Origin: Aquila chrysaetos chrysaetos
Lineage: Eukaryota; Chordata; Aves; Accipitriformes; Accipitridae
Length of the DNA stretch: 64,000 nt
Direction of reading: 5' to 3'
Assembly (NCBI RefSeq): GCF_900496995.4
Contig: NC_044014.1
Span: 3,468,501 to 3,532,500 of the forward strand
The notes under the pieces were generated by a model that made no database searches, was not told where the DNA came from, and worked only from the letters and a program-made list of their open reading frames with translations. Made by a program: the position numbers and the translations under genes. Below are positions 38,895 through 50,650 of the stretch, one piece after another. Each line of letters begins with the position of its first letter. Positions within the stretch are counted from its first letter, which is position 1.

Positions 38895-41800
38895 GGGTGA
38901 GCAGATGGATTGATAGATCTACAGATCTATTCAGGGATTGGAAACCCGTTTGGATTATTGTCCTGAACTGCCCTGGAATCACAGCAAAACTGTCCAGCCA
39001 GAAATGTACAAAGGGACTAAAACTAGATTTTTAAATATTTGAGCAGGGAATCTAAAGACTTTTAGCTCCTGCAATATATAGATTATTTGTAGCAATTAAA
39101 TTGCTGTGTTATTCTTGATTACATCAGAAAGCTGGGGCAAACGTTTAGAACAATGCAATACTGGAGTCCCTTTGATAATCAGATTTATGGTTGTAAGCTC
39201 CACAGCAACTTTTGAAAACGGATTATAACCAACTTGGACACTTAGGTAACATAGTCATTTCTTAGGAAAATACCCTGAAACCCCCAATAACCCAGCAATA
39301 ACATTAGCCGTTACTGGAGAGCGAGAGAAAGAGGAAGAAAAACCCATCGAGCAGTGCATTCACAGCAACACTTTCACTGTATGCTATAGCAACCTGTCCC
39401 TGCTGTCCTGGATGCCTCGCAGCCAGGCAGAATGGAATCAGTAATGCAGCATGACTTTTTTGCACCTATGTCGCTCGACAAAGCTGCGATTCGTGAGCCA
39501 CTAGTGCTTCCTTCACTTGCGCAGTTTAATAATCACAAGCCTCTGCACTTCACGGCACGCAGGCATCCTCTGGTACCTCCTGCTTCCCTGCTCTGCTCCC
39601 GTCTCCATCCTTCACCTGAATTTCAAACTTACCTTTTGCCTTGCCCATCATTGCTTCAGCTCCCAGCCTGATGGGTGGAACTGGTGGTTGCCTTCCTAGA
39701 GCCATGCCAGCGAGGAAAATATCTGTTAAAATATTCTAAAACAATCTCTGCCTTTAACGTGGCTTTTGAAGCTACCTAAATTACAGCTTGCAGATTGGTC
39801 CTACTCTCAGAATCTCTTTGGTTTCTCTTGCTTATTTGGACACGACATCATGCCTGCAACCTTATTTTGTTCAATCACCGACATAACAAACAAGTTTTTA
39901 TGCATGATTTGCTCATTAGTAGCTGCTTCAAACAGCCCATCTCCCAGTACATAATCCAATTTTAAAAATAATTGGGAAAATGATGTAGTGTAATTAGCAT
40001 TCAGAAATCTGTTTTAATCCATATGGCTCTAGGTCAGTTCGGGAGAAGTAATTTCAATTAGTCATTAATTGTTTGGGTTGGGGGGAGCAGGGGGACTTTG
40101 CATGTTACACAATCCTGCGGTATCACCTCCTGCTGCGGCCGACTTGGCCGAGCGGCTCCATGCGGCAGGGAATAAGATCTTCCAGAAAAGACAAACTTGC
40201 TAACGATTCACTTGGCAGAGCTTTTCTCTTTGATTTATTTCAGATGTAAGGATCTGATCTTGCAACTTTTAAAGTTGGAGGAAGTTTAGCAATTTACTTC
40301 AATGGAGGCAAGATTGGAGCTTAAATCCTGGGTTAATGCAGAGTGACGCAGTCGCTGGAACTGGGCTCGTTAGAGTTGCTGTGGTTCTTCCCTGTGTGTA
40401 TGTGTGCATGCATGGGTGAAAGTGGAGTGCTAATGTCAATACCTTGGCCACATACCAATTTCAGTAATGCCACAGAAGTAAAATTCAGCCCGAAGCCTCA
40501 GCTGGAAGAACTCTTCACAGCCAGGCTTGTAATGCCGTTGACAAGTGACTCATTTGTGGCATGGCAGAAGTGGATACTTTTCTGTGAGATCTCCGATTTA
40601 GTTTATCAGGATAAGCACCTGGCAAAAAGTAGTAGTCAAAAAAAACTTCCAAGCAAACAAATGAGAACAGACATTATTAAGGGTGGAAATACCTTTATAA
40701 AACTGCCTGTGCAGATAGATGGAGATTTTTATTGCTGTACAAATGACTGTTATGTACAAGTCTAACAGGCTGCAGTGGAGATGAATCATTTAAATTAACT
40801 TAATCACTACATATTCTGTTAAGGGGTTATCTGCGAATCTTATTAAGTATCACTGCTAATGGTTGACATGTTTAGGACGTTGTTTTGAAACTCAGAAGTC
40901 ACAAAGTTTACATCTGATAGAGAAGTAAAATCCTAGAATCACAACAGCCTGACTTTTTATTTTGGATGCTTCATTTAATAACTCCTTGGAGAAAAAAATG
41001 ACAGCATTGGGATTTATGTTCTCACTTCAAGGTATTCCACAATTCATCTTGAGAAACTCTTAGCATTGTCTTAAGCAATTTAAAATAGAATGATTTGGGG
41101 TTTGTAAGTATATCCGTTTCTAACTTGTTGCTTGTGCACTTTTCTCAATTAAGTACATGGGGACGTTACAATTATCACACTGCTGGGTTTGCCAACATTG
41201 TAATGCACTCATTCACCTCATTTAACAAAAATCTAACGAAAATGTTATTGATACAGGCTTGTGCTGTAGAGCTGTATTGCACGCATTTCTGAGGTACCTC
41301 ATCCATCAAATTTCACAGTTTAAGGCCCTGGGAAGGTGAGGTAACTGGCCATTTTACATCGCTTCGGTGCCGTTTGGCTCCCGAGCTGGAACTCACACCA
41401 CCGAGAAGTCCCACTAGCTCCCATTTTTTCCTCCGTATTAGATGTAATTGTACTGGCTAATACAAGGATTTAGTGGATCAGCTTGGGCAATATTTCTTAA
41501 TGATATAAAGCAGTGTAGGAGGACAGAGCTTGAAGCGGAGGGTTGAATTCTCAGGCTTAATGAGGCACCGGGCTTCAGCTTATCTATTCAAGCAGGGATT
41601 TTTATTGACAGAAGGAGCACGAATGCCAGGGTTGGAAACGAAGCGAATACGGCAGCTACCCAGAAGATCACCTTGACTGCAGCTCCTGTGGTCAGATGTC
41701 CGTTCTGGCCTCAGGCAACCAGGGGCTGCCAGGAAGCTTCTGCATCATCCTCTTCCTCAGTCCGAATCTCAAATCCCAAGATTTGAACTCATCCTTCCTA

Positions 41801-41939
41801 TTTACTCCCTCTGCAGACCAGCTGGCACACGGGCCTGCCTCTGCCCTCTCAATCTTCTTTTTCCTCCCTCAGTAATTTTCCATTTAGCACCCCCTTCCAC
41901 CTGCTCCCCTAACTTGTTGCGGTTCACATTGGTTTTATG
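38895..41939. other. AT-rich non-coding stretch
   Basis: I see no supported gene. A 140-codon plus-strand frame at 40343-40765 is unrecognisable, has no splice or promoter support, and is within chance length. Confidence 0.55.
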
Positions 41940-42450
41940 CAAAACGGACTTAATCGTCCCAGAGCCACATCGCTGTGCCCGTGCGTGCAACGGAGGGACG
42001 CGTATATACGCTCGTGATATTCTCGGCTACTGCAGACGATAGGCACGGGAGCGTATTTTGCGAACTCAGCAGTTTGAAGCCATCTCCGTACCCGCATAAT
42101 TTTATTACTGTCGTATCGGTGAGGCTGGTTTGGGCTCAGCGTGCCTCGAGGGCGAGGAAGAGGAGGGCGCGGGTGCGGAGAAGGGCAAGGGGTGGGTGCG
42201 CGCGGCAGCTGCCCCTCCGCCTCCGCTTGCACCCCGCTCCCGGCACGGGTGTCAACAGCTCCGCAGGAGGACACGGCATCGGGCTTTAACGACGGGACGG
42301 CGAGATAATATTGAGCAGCGGTCGGATGCAGACGGTGGGAGCAGGGGTTTACGGGCTGTTACGATGGGGGTCCCGGGGGACGCTGAGCGTCCGCCGCCGG
42401 GAGCGGAGGGTTCGAGGCACAGCCCCGAACTCGGCGTGGAAGGCGATAAA
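41940..42450. promoter_or_regulatory. Orphan CpG island
   Basis: This is the strongest CpG island of the window. Hand counting gives about 57 CpG in some 500 bases, and the core 42121-42440 is roughly two-thirds G+C with CpG near the number expected from base composition. That is far above the CpG-depleted flanks. Such islands normally mark vertebrate promoters or developmental regulatory regions. No recognisable exon is visible: the overlapping frames (116 codons minus at 41924-42274, 104 plus at 41975-42289 and 123 plus at 42130-42501) have Arg/Pro/Ala-rich products typical of untranslated GC-rich DNA. Orientation cannot be told. Confidence 0.6.
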
Positions 42451-44151
42451 GCTGGTCACATTCAGGTTTTTATTTCTGGTGATCGCACAGCAGGCTTTTA
42501 AACCTATCAAGAAATATTCAAGTACCACCGCTGCACTTCTTTACGGCTTTAAAACTGATGTAAATTTACATGCAAATTAGGTGCAGCCCTCAGGCTCTTG
42601 GCAATTTGCCACTGCAGCCTTTGATATTGCCCCTGAGTAGATCATCTTTGATGAGAAAGCCATCAGTCATCCCACAATACTGGAGGAGGATAATTTCCCT
42701 GCATGAGTTGCATAAAGATGGCACTGCATGTTCGGCGGAGCGCAGCCCCCAGTGCTCTACCAAAAGTAAAGAGAGGAAAGAATTCTGCTTTCAGGGTTTG
42801 GTTGGCTGGTGGTTTCTTTTCTAGGCTACTGAGCAACTGCAGAAATTGGATTTACAGGATTAAACCAATATTTTTTTTTGGAACTGAAATTCAGCAGTCT
42901 CGTGTATGCGGAAGTGATTGGATCCTTGGATAAAAAGTACAATTTAGCTGTCTTGTGTACATTCCCTGATACAGCTCATTGCAAATATTGTATTTCTTCC
43001 CACTTCGCTGGCTTACTGGTTAAATTTACCTATCTGTAAAGAATGTCACAGAGAAAAATAATTCCTGGGGGCATAATTCCCATAATAACTGGTCATCCCT
43101 ACAAAAATATTTTGGGGGAGCAATTACTGTATAAGAGTCATTACAATTGCTTACTGCTATGAATTCCTACTGTTTACTGCTTGATTGCTTGTTTTAGTGA
43201 AATGTTAATAATGCAGCAGTGGATAGAAAGAGTCGATAATGAAGTAATGTGTATTTATGGGATATATGTCCAAATGATCCTTAGTGCATGGTTAGTTGAA
43301 AATAAATAGTGTATTGATTGGAACAGCTATGGAAAAAAATGGTATTTCAACATGTGGTGATAGTTGATAATTACTTAGAAGCCTTTTTTGTTGTTGTTAA
43401 TATAGCAACTAGTCTATTTTTAGCTCCTTTGTATAGATAATGTTTTCCCGGGGTTTCTGTATCAGTTTTAAAATTCTGCCTCTGATGAAAATACAATATT
43501 CATCCATATCTCCCGTCACAGGGATATCTACATAGTCCCATTTCGACACGGTCAATACCAATTTGAAAGAGGTTTTAAATGGCATTTAATGTAGCCACAT
43601 TACTAATAATCCATTAAAACCACATAATCTTCTGTCATGGGAAATACCAATAGAACCCATTTCCATGAGCTCCATGTAGTGGAAGTTTATAGGGAAAAAT
43701 ATCCAAAATACTCTTAAGTTTTGGGGTTGAAATCTTTCATGACAATATTTTTGGGGTAAATGAGTGAAAAAGCAAGGTGAAAAAAAGCATGAAAAAGCAA
43801 GGAACAAAACAAAGCAGGGGAGGGTTATCAGCTGAATAGATTCTCCTCTGTGGTTTGATGGACTCTGATCTCATATTCAGCTTTCCTTGTATTCTAAAGC
43901 CAACAGATAAAATTCCTACACAGAAGAAGAGCTGATATAGTTTATTGGGTGAATATCTGATTTTAAGAAATAATTCAGTTTTGAAAAAGCTGGAATGGGT
44001 TGCAAATTTGGAGTAAATAAAGCACCAGTTTCAATCAAAAATATAGCAATAACTTGCTTCTTTTTTTATGTCAAAATAAATGAAAAATTAAAGATGAGTT
44101 TTAAAACATTAACTGCATATTCTGACCTGCAGGCAGTAGAATTGGGTTTTG
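42451..44151. other. AT-rich non-coding stretch
   Basis: I see no supported gene. A partial tandem repeat built on GAAAAAGCAAGG occurs at 43766-43777 and again at 43791-43802. The interval 42950-43300 has the AT-rich, non-repetitive texture often found in conserved non-coding DNA, but this cannot be judged without alignment. Confidence 0.5.
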
Positions 44152-44227
44152 CCAAATATTTGGGATATTTTAACCAAATATTTGGTATTGATATTTACCA
44201 ATGAAATACTAATCCCAAATATTTGGT
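44152..44227. repeat. Triple CCAAATATTTGG palindrome with stem-loop
   Basis: The perfect 12-bp palindrome CCAAATATTTGG occurs three times, starting at 44152, 44174 and 44215. The last two lie in 17-bp arms (44173-44189 and 44211-44227) that are reverse complements at 16 of 17 positions around a 21-base spacer. Such DNA can form a cruciform or present repeated symmetrical binding sites. It may also be just a local partial duplication of an AT-rich palindrome. Confidence 0.85.
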
Positions 44228-44693
44228 ATTGACTCTTGCAAAGGGATGTAAATATTGACTTGCAAAGCTGATCTCAGAGTGAAGAAGATACTTTGTCTCT
44301 GTTTTGCCTTACAGTCAACACACATTACAATTACTAACATCATTGTGTAGTACTCTGATTTTGTAGCTAGGAAAAATATAGACTAAAGAAGTCTGAGGAT
44401 GTGTTCACTCTCCAAGGTATGACATACCCAAAATGTTACGCAAAGCCTCCTCTACCTGCCTTTATCCTTTAGTCTTAAGATCCCTTTCAGTTAGGTCACA
44501 GCTCAGAAGGCCACGATATCATCTCCTGTAGGCATTTTTTTAAGTGCCATTAGAGGCATAAAATCTATAGCGATCTGTCCCTTGGCCTCTTTTATAATTC
44601 ATCAAGTATTTTGTAGTTGTGATCATCTATATTAAGAACTTCCAAGCTACTAAACTATCAAGTTCAATCCCATTTGATTGCCTGTCTGCAGCG
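44228..44693. other. Non-coding stretch
   Basis: I see nothing supported here. The last five bases, CAGCG, are the putative left target-site copy of the LTR that follows. Confidence 0.6.
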
Positions 44694-45277
44694 TGTCCTG
44701 GTTTCGGCTGGGGTAGGGTTAATTATCTTTCCATTAGCTGGTACAGTGTCATGTTTTGGGTTCAGTATGACGATAATGTTGATAACACACTGATGTTTTC
44801 AGTTGTTGCCAAGTAGTGTTTATACCGAGTCCAGGATTTTTCAGCTTCTCCTGCCCAGCCAGCGAGAAGGCTGGAGGGGCACAAGAAGTTGGGAGGGGAC
44901 ACAGCCAGGACAGCTGACCCAAACTGGCCAGAGGGGTATTCCAGACCACGTGACATCTGACCAGTATATAAACTGGGGGGAGTTGGCCTGGGTGGGATTG
45001 CTGCTTGGGAATGAACTGGGCATCAGTCAGCGAGTGGTGAGCAATTGCATTGTGCATCACTTGTTTTGTATATTCCAGTTCTTTTATTACTATTGTCATT
45101 TTATTATTGTTATTATTATCATTATTAGTTTCTTCCTTTCTGTTCTATTGAACTGTTCTTATCTTAACCCACAAGTTTTACTTTTTTCCCCCCCCGATTC
45201 TCTCCCCCATCCCACTGGGTCGGTGGGAGTGAGCGGCTGCTTGGTGCTTAGTTACTGGCTGGGGTTAAACCATGACA
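44694..45277 (+). mobile_element. Solo LTR of an avian ERVL-like retrovirus
   Basis: The 584-bp element starts TGTCCTGGTTTCGGCTGGGG and ends GGGGTTAAACCATGACA. The ends form imperfect inverted repeats (TGTCCTGGTTT against TGTCATGGTTT), as in retroviral LTRs with TG...CA termini. Candidate 5-bp target-site copies flank it: CAGCG on the left and CAGCA on the right, one mismatch. Internal landmarks match from memory a well-known neoavian LTR family: GGGGACACAGCCAGGACAGC at about 44896, a TATA box, an ATT-rich tract near 45090-45128, and a C-rich stretch before the 3' end. No internal viral sequence adjoins either side, so it is a solo LTR left by recombination between the two LTRs of a provirus. 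A 196-codon frame across it and its flank is not a viral gene. Confidence 0.9.
44965..44972 (+). promoter_or_regulatory. TATA box of the solo LTR
   Basis: The sequence TATATAAA lies 271 bases into the LTR, a position fitting the end of U3. It looks intact, so the LTR may retain basal promoter activity on the plus strand. Activity is inferred, not shown. Confidence 0.6.
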
Positions 45278-46226
45278 CAGCATCAGAAAGCAAAAAGTTG
45301 AATCATTTATTCATTTGTAAAGCCTCCCTACACAGCACATCCAACTTTGTAGATTTAAGAACAGCTATCTTAATACCAGTTAGTTTAAAATGAAAACGAA
45401 TGTAACACAGAGCTATAAGCATTTACCAAACAATCGAGGTACTTTTTGCTTTAGGAAAGCAGAAAGCAGCACACGAGTATACCATTTTGGTAATTCAAAG
45501 GACAGTTAACTTTTTTTTTGCATAGGAAGAATCAGGGTTACAGGGCATTTGTTGAAGCAGTTGTAAAGCCAACCCACTTTCTGTAATTGCCAGTACAAGT
45601 CTAAGAGTGCAGCCTGCAGCAGTTGCACGACTACAGCTCTGTTTATTGATCCCTGTGATTCAATGTTTTTGCTCATGGGCATAAGTCAGCACTTTCAGCA
45701 GATCAGCACAATGGCTGAAGGATCAATCGTTACTTCCCCCTCCTGATCCATTTAATTGTGATATCAAAGATGGAGTAATCCTTTCTCAGGTTAGAAGATG
45801 TATTTGAAGCTTGGACAAAACTGTGTTATAAAGGCAGAAAGACTCTGGTATGCAGATCTAAAGGAAAACCTACTAATTCCAGGAGGTGACCCGAAAGATG
45901 CAGCCAGTGATGCTGAGCTTAGTTTAAATTGTTACAACAACCAACTCAATAAATAAAGTGGTTCAGTTCCCTCACCTCTCCCTTGGCAGCAGCCGAGAAC
46001 TGAAAGGCAAACCGTCTCTGCAGGACAATGGCGCTCCAGGGAAATTATTAAGCTCAGACTCAGAGTCTTTATTTTGACATTCAAGAATAACCCAGAGTGC
46101 AGACATGTTATCAGGCATGTGAGGGCTGAGCTCGTTTGAGCTTTAGCTGTGTCTTTTCTCTCTCTTTTAAAAAATCTCTCTTTCCTTCCATCCACCAGTG
46201 TTTAACCAATGAGAAATAATTTCTTT
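45278..46226. other. Non-coding stretch
   Basis: I see no supported feature. The first five bases are the right target-site copy of the LTR (CAGCA). Confidence 0.6.
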
Positions 46227-46245
46227 AAAAAAAAAAAAAAAAAAA
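46227..46245 (+). repeat. A19 homopolymer
   Basis: This is an uninterrupted run of 19 A, a simple repeat, with no recognised retroelement upstream. Confidence 0.9.
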
Positions 46246-49200
46246 GGCTTTGCAGAACAGCTGCTGGTTGTTGTACTTAATGGAGAGGTGTAATTAGAGA
46301 GCTGGGATACCAGCTTGTTTAAATACAGAATTGCTGTCTGTGGTGGGGTTTTGTTCTTTTGCTCAGAGGTTTGTCCCCTCTGCCTTTAGCTCTGCAGGAT
46401 ATTAAGGCTTTCACGCTCCCTGTGGAAGACTGCTGTATAGCTTCTGAGGCTTTACTGGCAGCTATGCCATGGAGGGAGTCTGTATGGGAGCCAGGAAGAG
46501 AGGTGGTGGGAGAAAGGACATTTCTTCAGGGCTTCTGCGCTGGTACACCATCAAGACAATGCACCCGAGGCTGTTTGGAGTGATACATCATCTCCTGATC
46601 TTCTCCCACCTCATTTGGGTTTCTCTCCATCCTCTAGTCCTAAGAACTCTTCCAAGGAAGTTAAAGTTAGTAAGTCCACAAGACCTGCGGTAGGCTTTCT
46701 TCCCTCTGGAGAAGACACCTTGCCCCGAGGCCAGTGCTGTCCCTTGCAAACAGCCTCCTCCTCCACAAAAGCAGAGGAAACTCAGAAACGGACCTGGAGA
46801 ATCGAGAGAGGATTTTTGTCTAGGAAAGTTTAGGCTGTTCGGCTGCCACTCAAGAGGTTCAAGAAGGACAGAAGAAACGGCAACTGCTCTTGCTCCCTTT
46901 GGGTTCCAAGTGAGAGATGGGGGATAACCAGGTGGGGTGGCTGGAGATTTTGATCCAGAGAGCAACCGCGTTAATGCAAGAGCTGCAATTAAAGGATTTT
47001 GCTGGAGGGGTGCAGAATTTGCCCCCAAGGTCCTGACCGAGTGAGGAGGACAGGCAGGAGGGATCAGATCCCGGCTGTCACCGTAGGGAAGAAAACTGCG
47101 CGTGGTTGCAACACCGGGCATCTCTGTCCTGCAGCCGATGGAAAGGTGAAGCGAGGGCTCCCTGCCCTAATTAATTTAGAGTGGCCTGCAGATAAATCAA
47201 GGCTGAAAATTCATAGCTTGCCTTAGCTTTGAAATTACATCTGAGGCACATAGTTATCCCATGGCTTTTCTACCGGGCTCCAGCAGCGCTATGTTATGGG
47301 AAGAGCATGTTCTCCTGGTTCCCGCTGAACTGCCGTTCACCTGTGCCTGACGCTGGTGGCACACCTGGAAGCAGCAGGCTGGGGACCTGCTGCGAGATTA
47401 ATTCCCTTATCAAGGGCCTTACGAGGTGAAGGAGAATCCCAGACGGCTGCTGGCCTCTCGTAGCATCTCCGCGGTCCAGAGGAGATGTTGCACCAGCACC
47501 CAGACAGATTTGTGACTGATTTCAGCTTTCCCCGGACCATAAAGGACATAGATGCGGAACCCCAACCTACAAGGAGAATTGGGCTATAACACACACGGTG
47601 AGACAGGGCGTGAGGGGCTGGGGGGTTTTAATGTATGTTTTTTCAGATTTTGTTTTCTTTGAGAACTGGGGATAATTTTGCATTTTGACCAGTACGGTGT
47701 AGTTTCGTGGTGTGTTGTGGGAGCAGAGAGATGCCAACCAGAAGCAAGACTGTGTTCATAGGTGTCCAGTATCGGACCTGGAGACTTCTCAGCTGATCCC
47801 TCCAGCACCCTAACATGACAAAGCATAAGCACAGGTAATTCTGCAAAATTTGATTTCTCAAATTGTCCTTCAAAACTGACAAATTGTCCTCATTTAATTT
47901 TGCATTTAACTGCAATTGCAACAGTTGACTCTCATATTAGTGATATTAGATTAAAAAGGCTTCTGTCTACACAAATTGGGTAACACATCCTGCCACCTTA
48001 TTTACGCCCACAAACAGGCAAAAATTCAAGATCTCTGTACATACATTTAAAGTGAAGTTGGAGGTGGTGAATCTGTGACAGAGATATTGTAAAGATAGGA
48101 GCACTGAGTGGAAAAGGCATACGCGTAAATAAAATAATTAGTGAAAAAGTGTCAGCATACAAAGCAGGGGAGGGACAGAATAAGAGAAGCAAAGCAAAAT
48201 GCAGCTTCACTGGGATGGGAACACACAGCAGGTGTTTGGACAGCAAACAGGCAATAGTAGATGATTTTATGGCAACCCTACAGTGAAATGAGGTCATGCT
48301 GCAGACGGAGGCGAACTAATGGACGAAGATGGAGGCCTTTAAAAATTAAGATGTACAGAAAGAGGTTATTGGAGGTAGAGCTGGCATAAAACTGCAGAGA
48401 TGGACAGAGAGGTATCAACAAAGAGGCAAATGGTAGGAGAGAAGGAGAGGAAGTGTATCACGTACTCCCTGTAGAGAAAACGATTATCACTTTTAGATAA
48501 CTTTAATAGTCCAAATCCTTGAGATACTGTTATCAGGAGAAGGAGCTTGAAATACAGCACTAGATAAAAGCAAATCGGAGCTGTGACACAACTTCTGTAA
48601 TAGCATCCCACCTCTGTAAGGCGATGCTGAGGAAGTTCAGATTTTGATCTGCTGCTGCACTGCGCTGGGTGTGATCCAGCGCTCCAGAAGTCAACACAGT
48701 TTGATGCTCAGCGTACAATTTTCATTGCACTTTATGTCTAAAGCAAGGCAACTTTTCTGGGTTAACAGTTTTCCTCTGGAAAACAGAAGTTGGGGCAGGT
48801 AACCTGGAAGTGGTTCGAGGACAGAAATGGAGGGGTTTTGTTCTGATTTGCTATGAAGCGTGTGTGCTTCTTTATTTCCCCATTTGGGAACCAAACTGTT
48901 TGCAGAGGTCTCTTCGAGACTGTTTTCCTCACTTTGCATAGTTTGTTTCTGTATCTCTATATTTGCATGTAGGTGGATTACATATATAATATAGGTATAA
49001 CTTTATAAATATAAATTATACTGCTATAAACTATACTTCAGTAACTCTGCCCTACCTTTTTAGCCTTTGTTGCCTCTCATGCATTTATTGTTTATTTTCC
49101 CTTTCTTTTCTCCCTACATGGTGATCCCAGCTATCTTCTAACCTGTAATAGCATTCATTTTTTCTCCCCTACCTAGGGCATTGGAAACAAAAAAAGCTAT

Positions 49201-50633
49201 TGTCTGAGAAGCAATCACAGAAAATGCACTCTATGAGTTAAAGGTATGGCTCTGTCTAATAACTGTGTTATCCCTTCTGTTCCGAGCACTGAGCCAACAT
49301 TTGATGTCCTGCAGGTTGTTTCCATTAGGAAGAGAAAGTGATGATAGAGTCGTGTGGTCCTCTGATGAGCCCCTGTTTGTTTATAGGGCACGTTCACGCT
49401 CCTGTTTCCCGGAGCGCAGCAGGGCTCGAGCTGTAGGAGACCATTTCCTCGCTCGCCGCACCGATCCCCCTCTACTCAGTGTTGAGTACCAGCCATGTTT
49501 TCTTAGCTTTATCTCTGGGCAAGTCCGCAGCTCTTCTGTGGCCCTGGGTAATGCCCCTTTGCTGCCTTTTCTTGGTGTTTCTCCACTTTTTTTTATCTCT
49601 TTTTTCCCCCAGTGCACAGAACATCCCAAAGCAACCTCAGAAATCTTTGCACCTGTGTGTGCTTGGCACACAGCGGTGGTTTGCATGGAGGCTGCTGCTG
49701 TTCACGCATTAACCCAGGTACTCGTGTTACTGAGAGAGCATATTGCGTGAATTATTTTTCTTAAAGGTAGGGTGGTTTTTTTTCAACTAGTGAGTTAAAC
49801 CAGATTTAATCCAACCTACAAGAATAATCTCTCTGATTTGATACCTGACCAGGGCTGGCTATCATTGTACCTTGTTACAGGTATGCTCCTAATAATAGTA
49901 AGGGGGGGTTATTACTCCTTTCTCTAATTTATATATTTCTAGTTTCTATGCTATCAGTCTGAGTAGCCAAAAGAAATGTCTTCTGAAAGCTAGCTTGTAC
50001 TGTGGGCTCTTCCCTAAGCAAGGTGGAAAATCCCTCTTGCAAATCATGGCTGAGTATGTAATAAATGTCACCTCAGTGTTTGCTTTGCAGTAAAAGGTTG
50101 CAAACTCACCTATGAAACCATCTACCAAAGCAATCCACTATGGCAAACGCTCATAATTCACACCAAGGGTATGTTTAAAATAACACAAAAAGCTGAAGAT
50201 TTGCGATTGTGGTGAGATGCTGCAAGGTTGCAAAGAGAACAGCTAGCTGCTCGTATCTCACAGCCAAATCCTATGGCTGTGACGTGGCCATAGGACCACT
50301 CTTTATGGGAATCTGTGCTTTATCAGAGGTATTGAAAACCCCCTCAGGTATTCAGATAGAACAATAACTCTGTATCTCACTTCTTCCCAGTTTCTGGCTG
50401 AAATGGCTTGATTACTTTGTAGTTTTTGTGCTGTCTTTTTCCGTAAGAGTTTGACAGTTGTAATAAGGGAAAATCAACTTGAGGAGATAGGTGTTGCAGC
50501 CAGTTCTGAATGCGAAGAGGTCAACAATGAGGTCATCCTCACCTAGTACTAATGTGTGCCATGCTCCTACCATGGTCTTTGCTGGGGTTGTCTCCTGTTC
50601 TCACAGGCCTCCTGGTCTTTGGCATAGTTCTTT
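46246..50633. other. Non-coding stretch, locally GC-richer
   Basis: The part from about 46350 to 47600 has higher GC than its neighbours and contains a 177-codon minus frame (46588-47121). A 161-codon plus frame lies at 49265-49750. Neither product shows a domain, signal peptide or composition I recognise, and both are within the range expected by chance. I support no gene here. Confidence 0.5.
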
Positions 50634-50650
50634 AAAAAAAAAAAAAAAAA
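50634..50650 (+). repeat. A17 homopolymer
   Basis: This is an uninterrupted run of 17 A, a simple repeat. Confidence 0.9.

Noticed and set aside
40343-40765. 140-codon plus-strand open frame
   Set aside because: There is no recognised domain and no promoter or splice support.
41631-41645. GGGTTGGAA as a minus-strand CR1 tail
   Set aside because: The surrounding sequence lacks the other CR1 tail motifs.
44803-45393. 196-codon plus-strand open frame
   Set aside because: It runs through the solo LTR into flanking DNA. LTRs of this type do not code for protein and the product has no recognisable domain.
46588-47121. 177-codon minus-strand open frame
   Set aside because: The product is not recognisable, the region is GC-richer so stops are rarer, and a frame of this length is expected by chance in 64 kb.
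49265-49750. 161-codon plus-strand open frame
   Set aside because: It has no domain, no convincing signal or splice context, and is within chance length.
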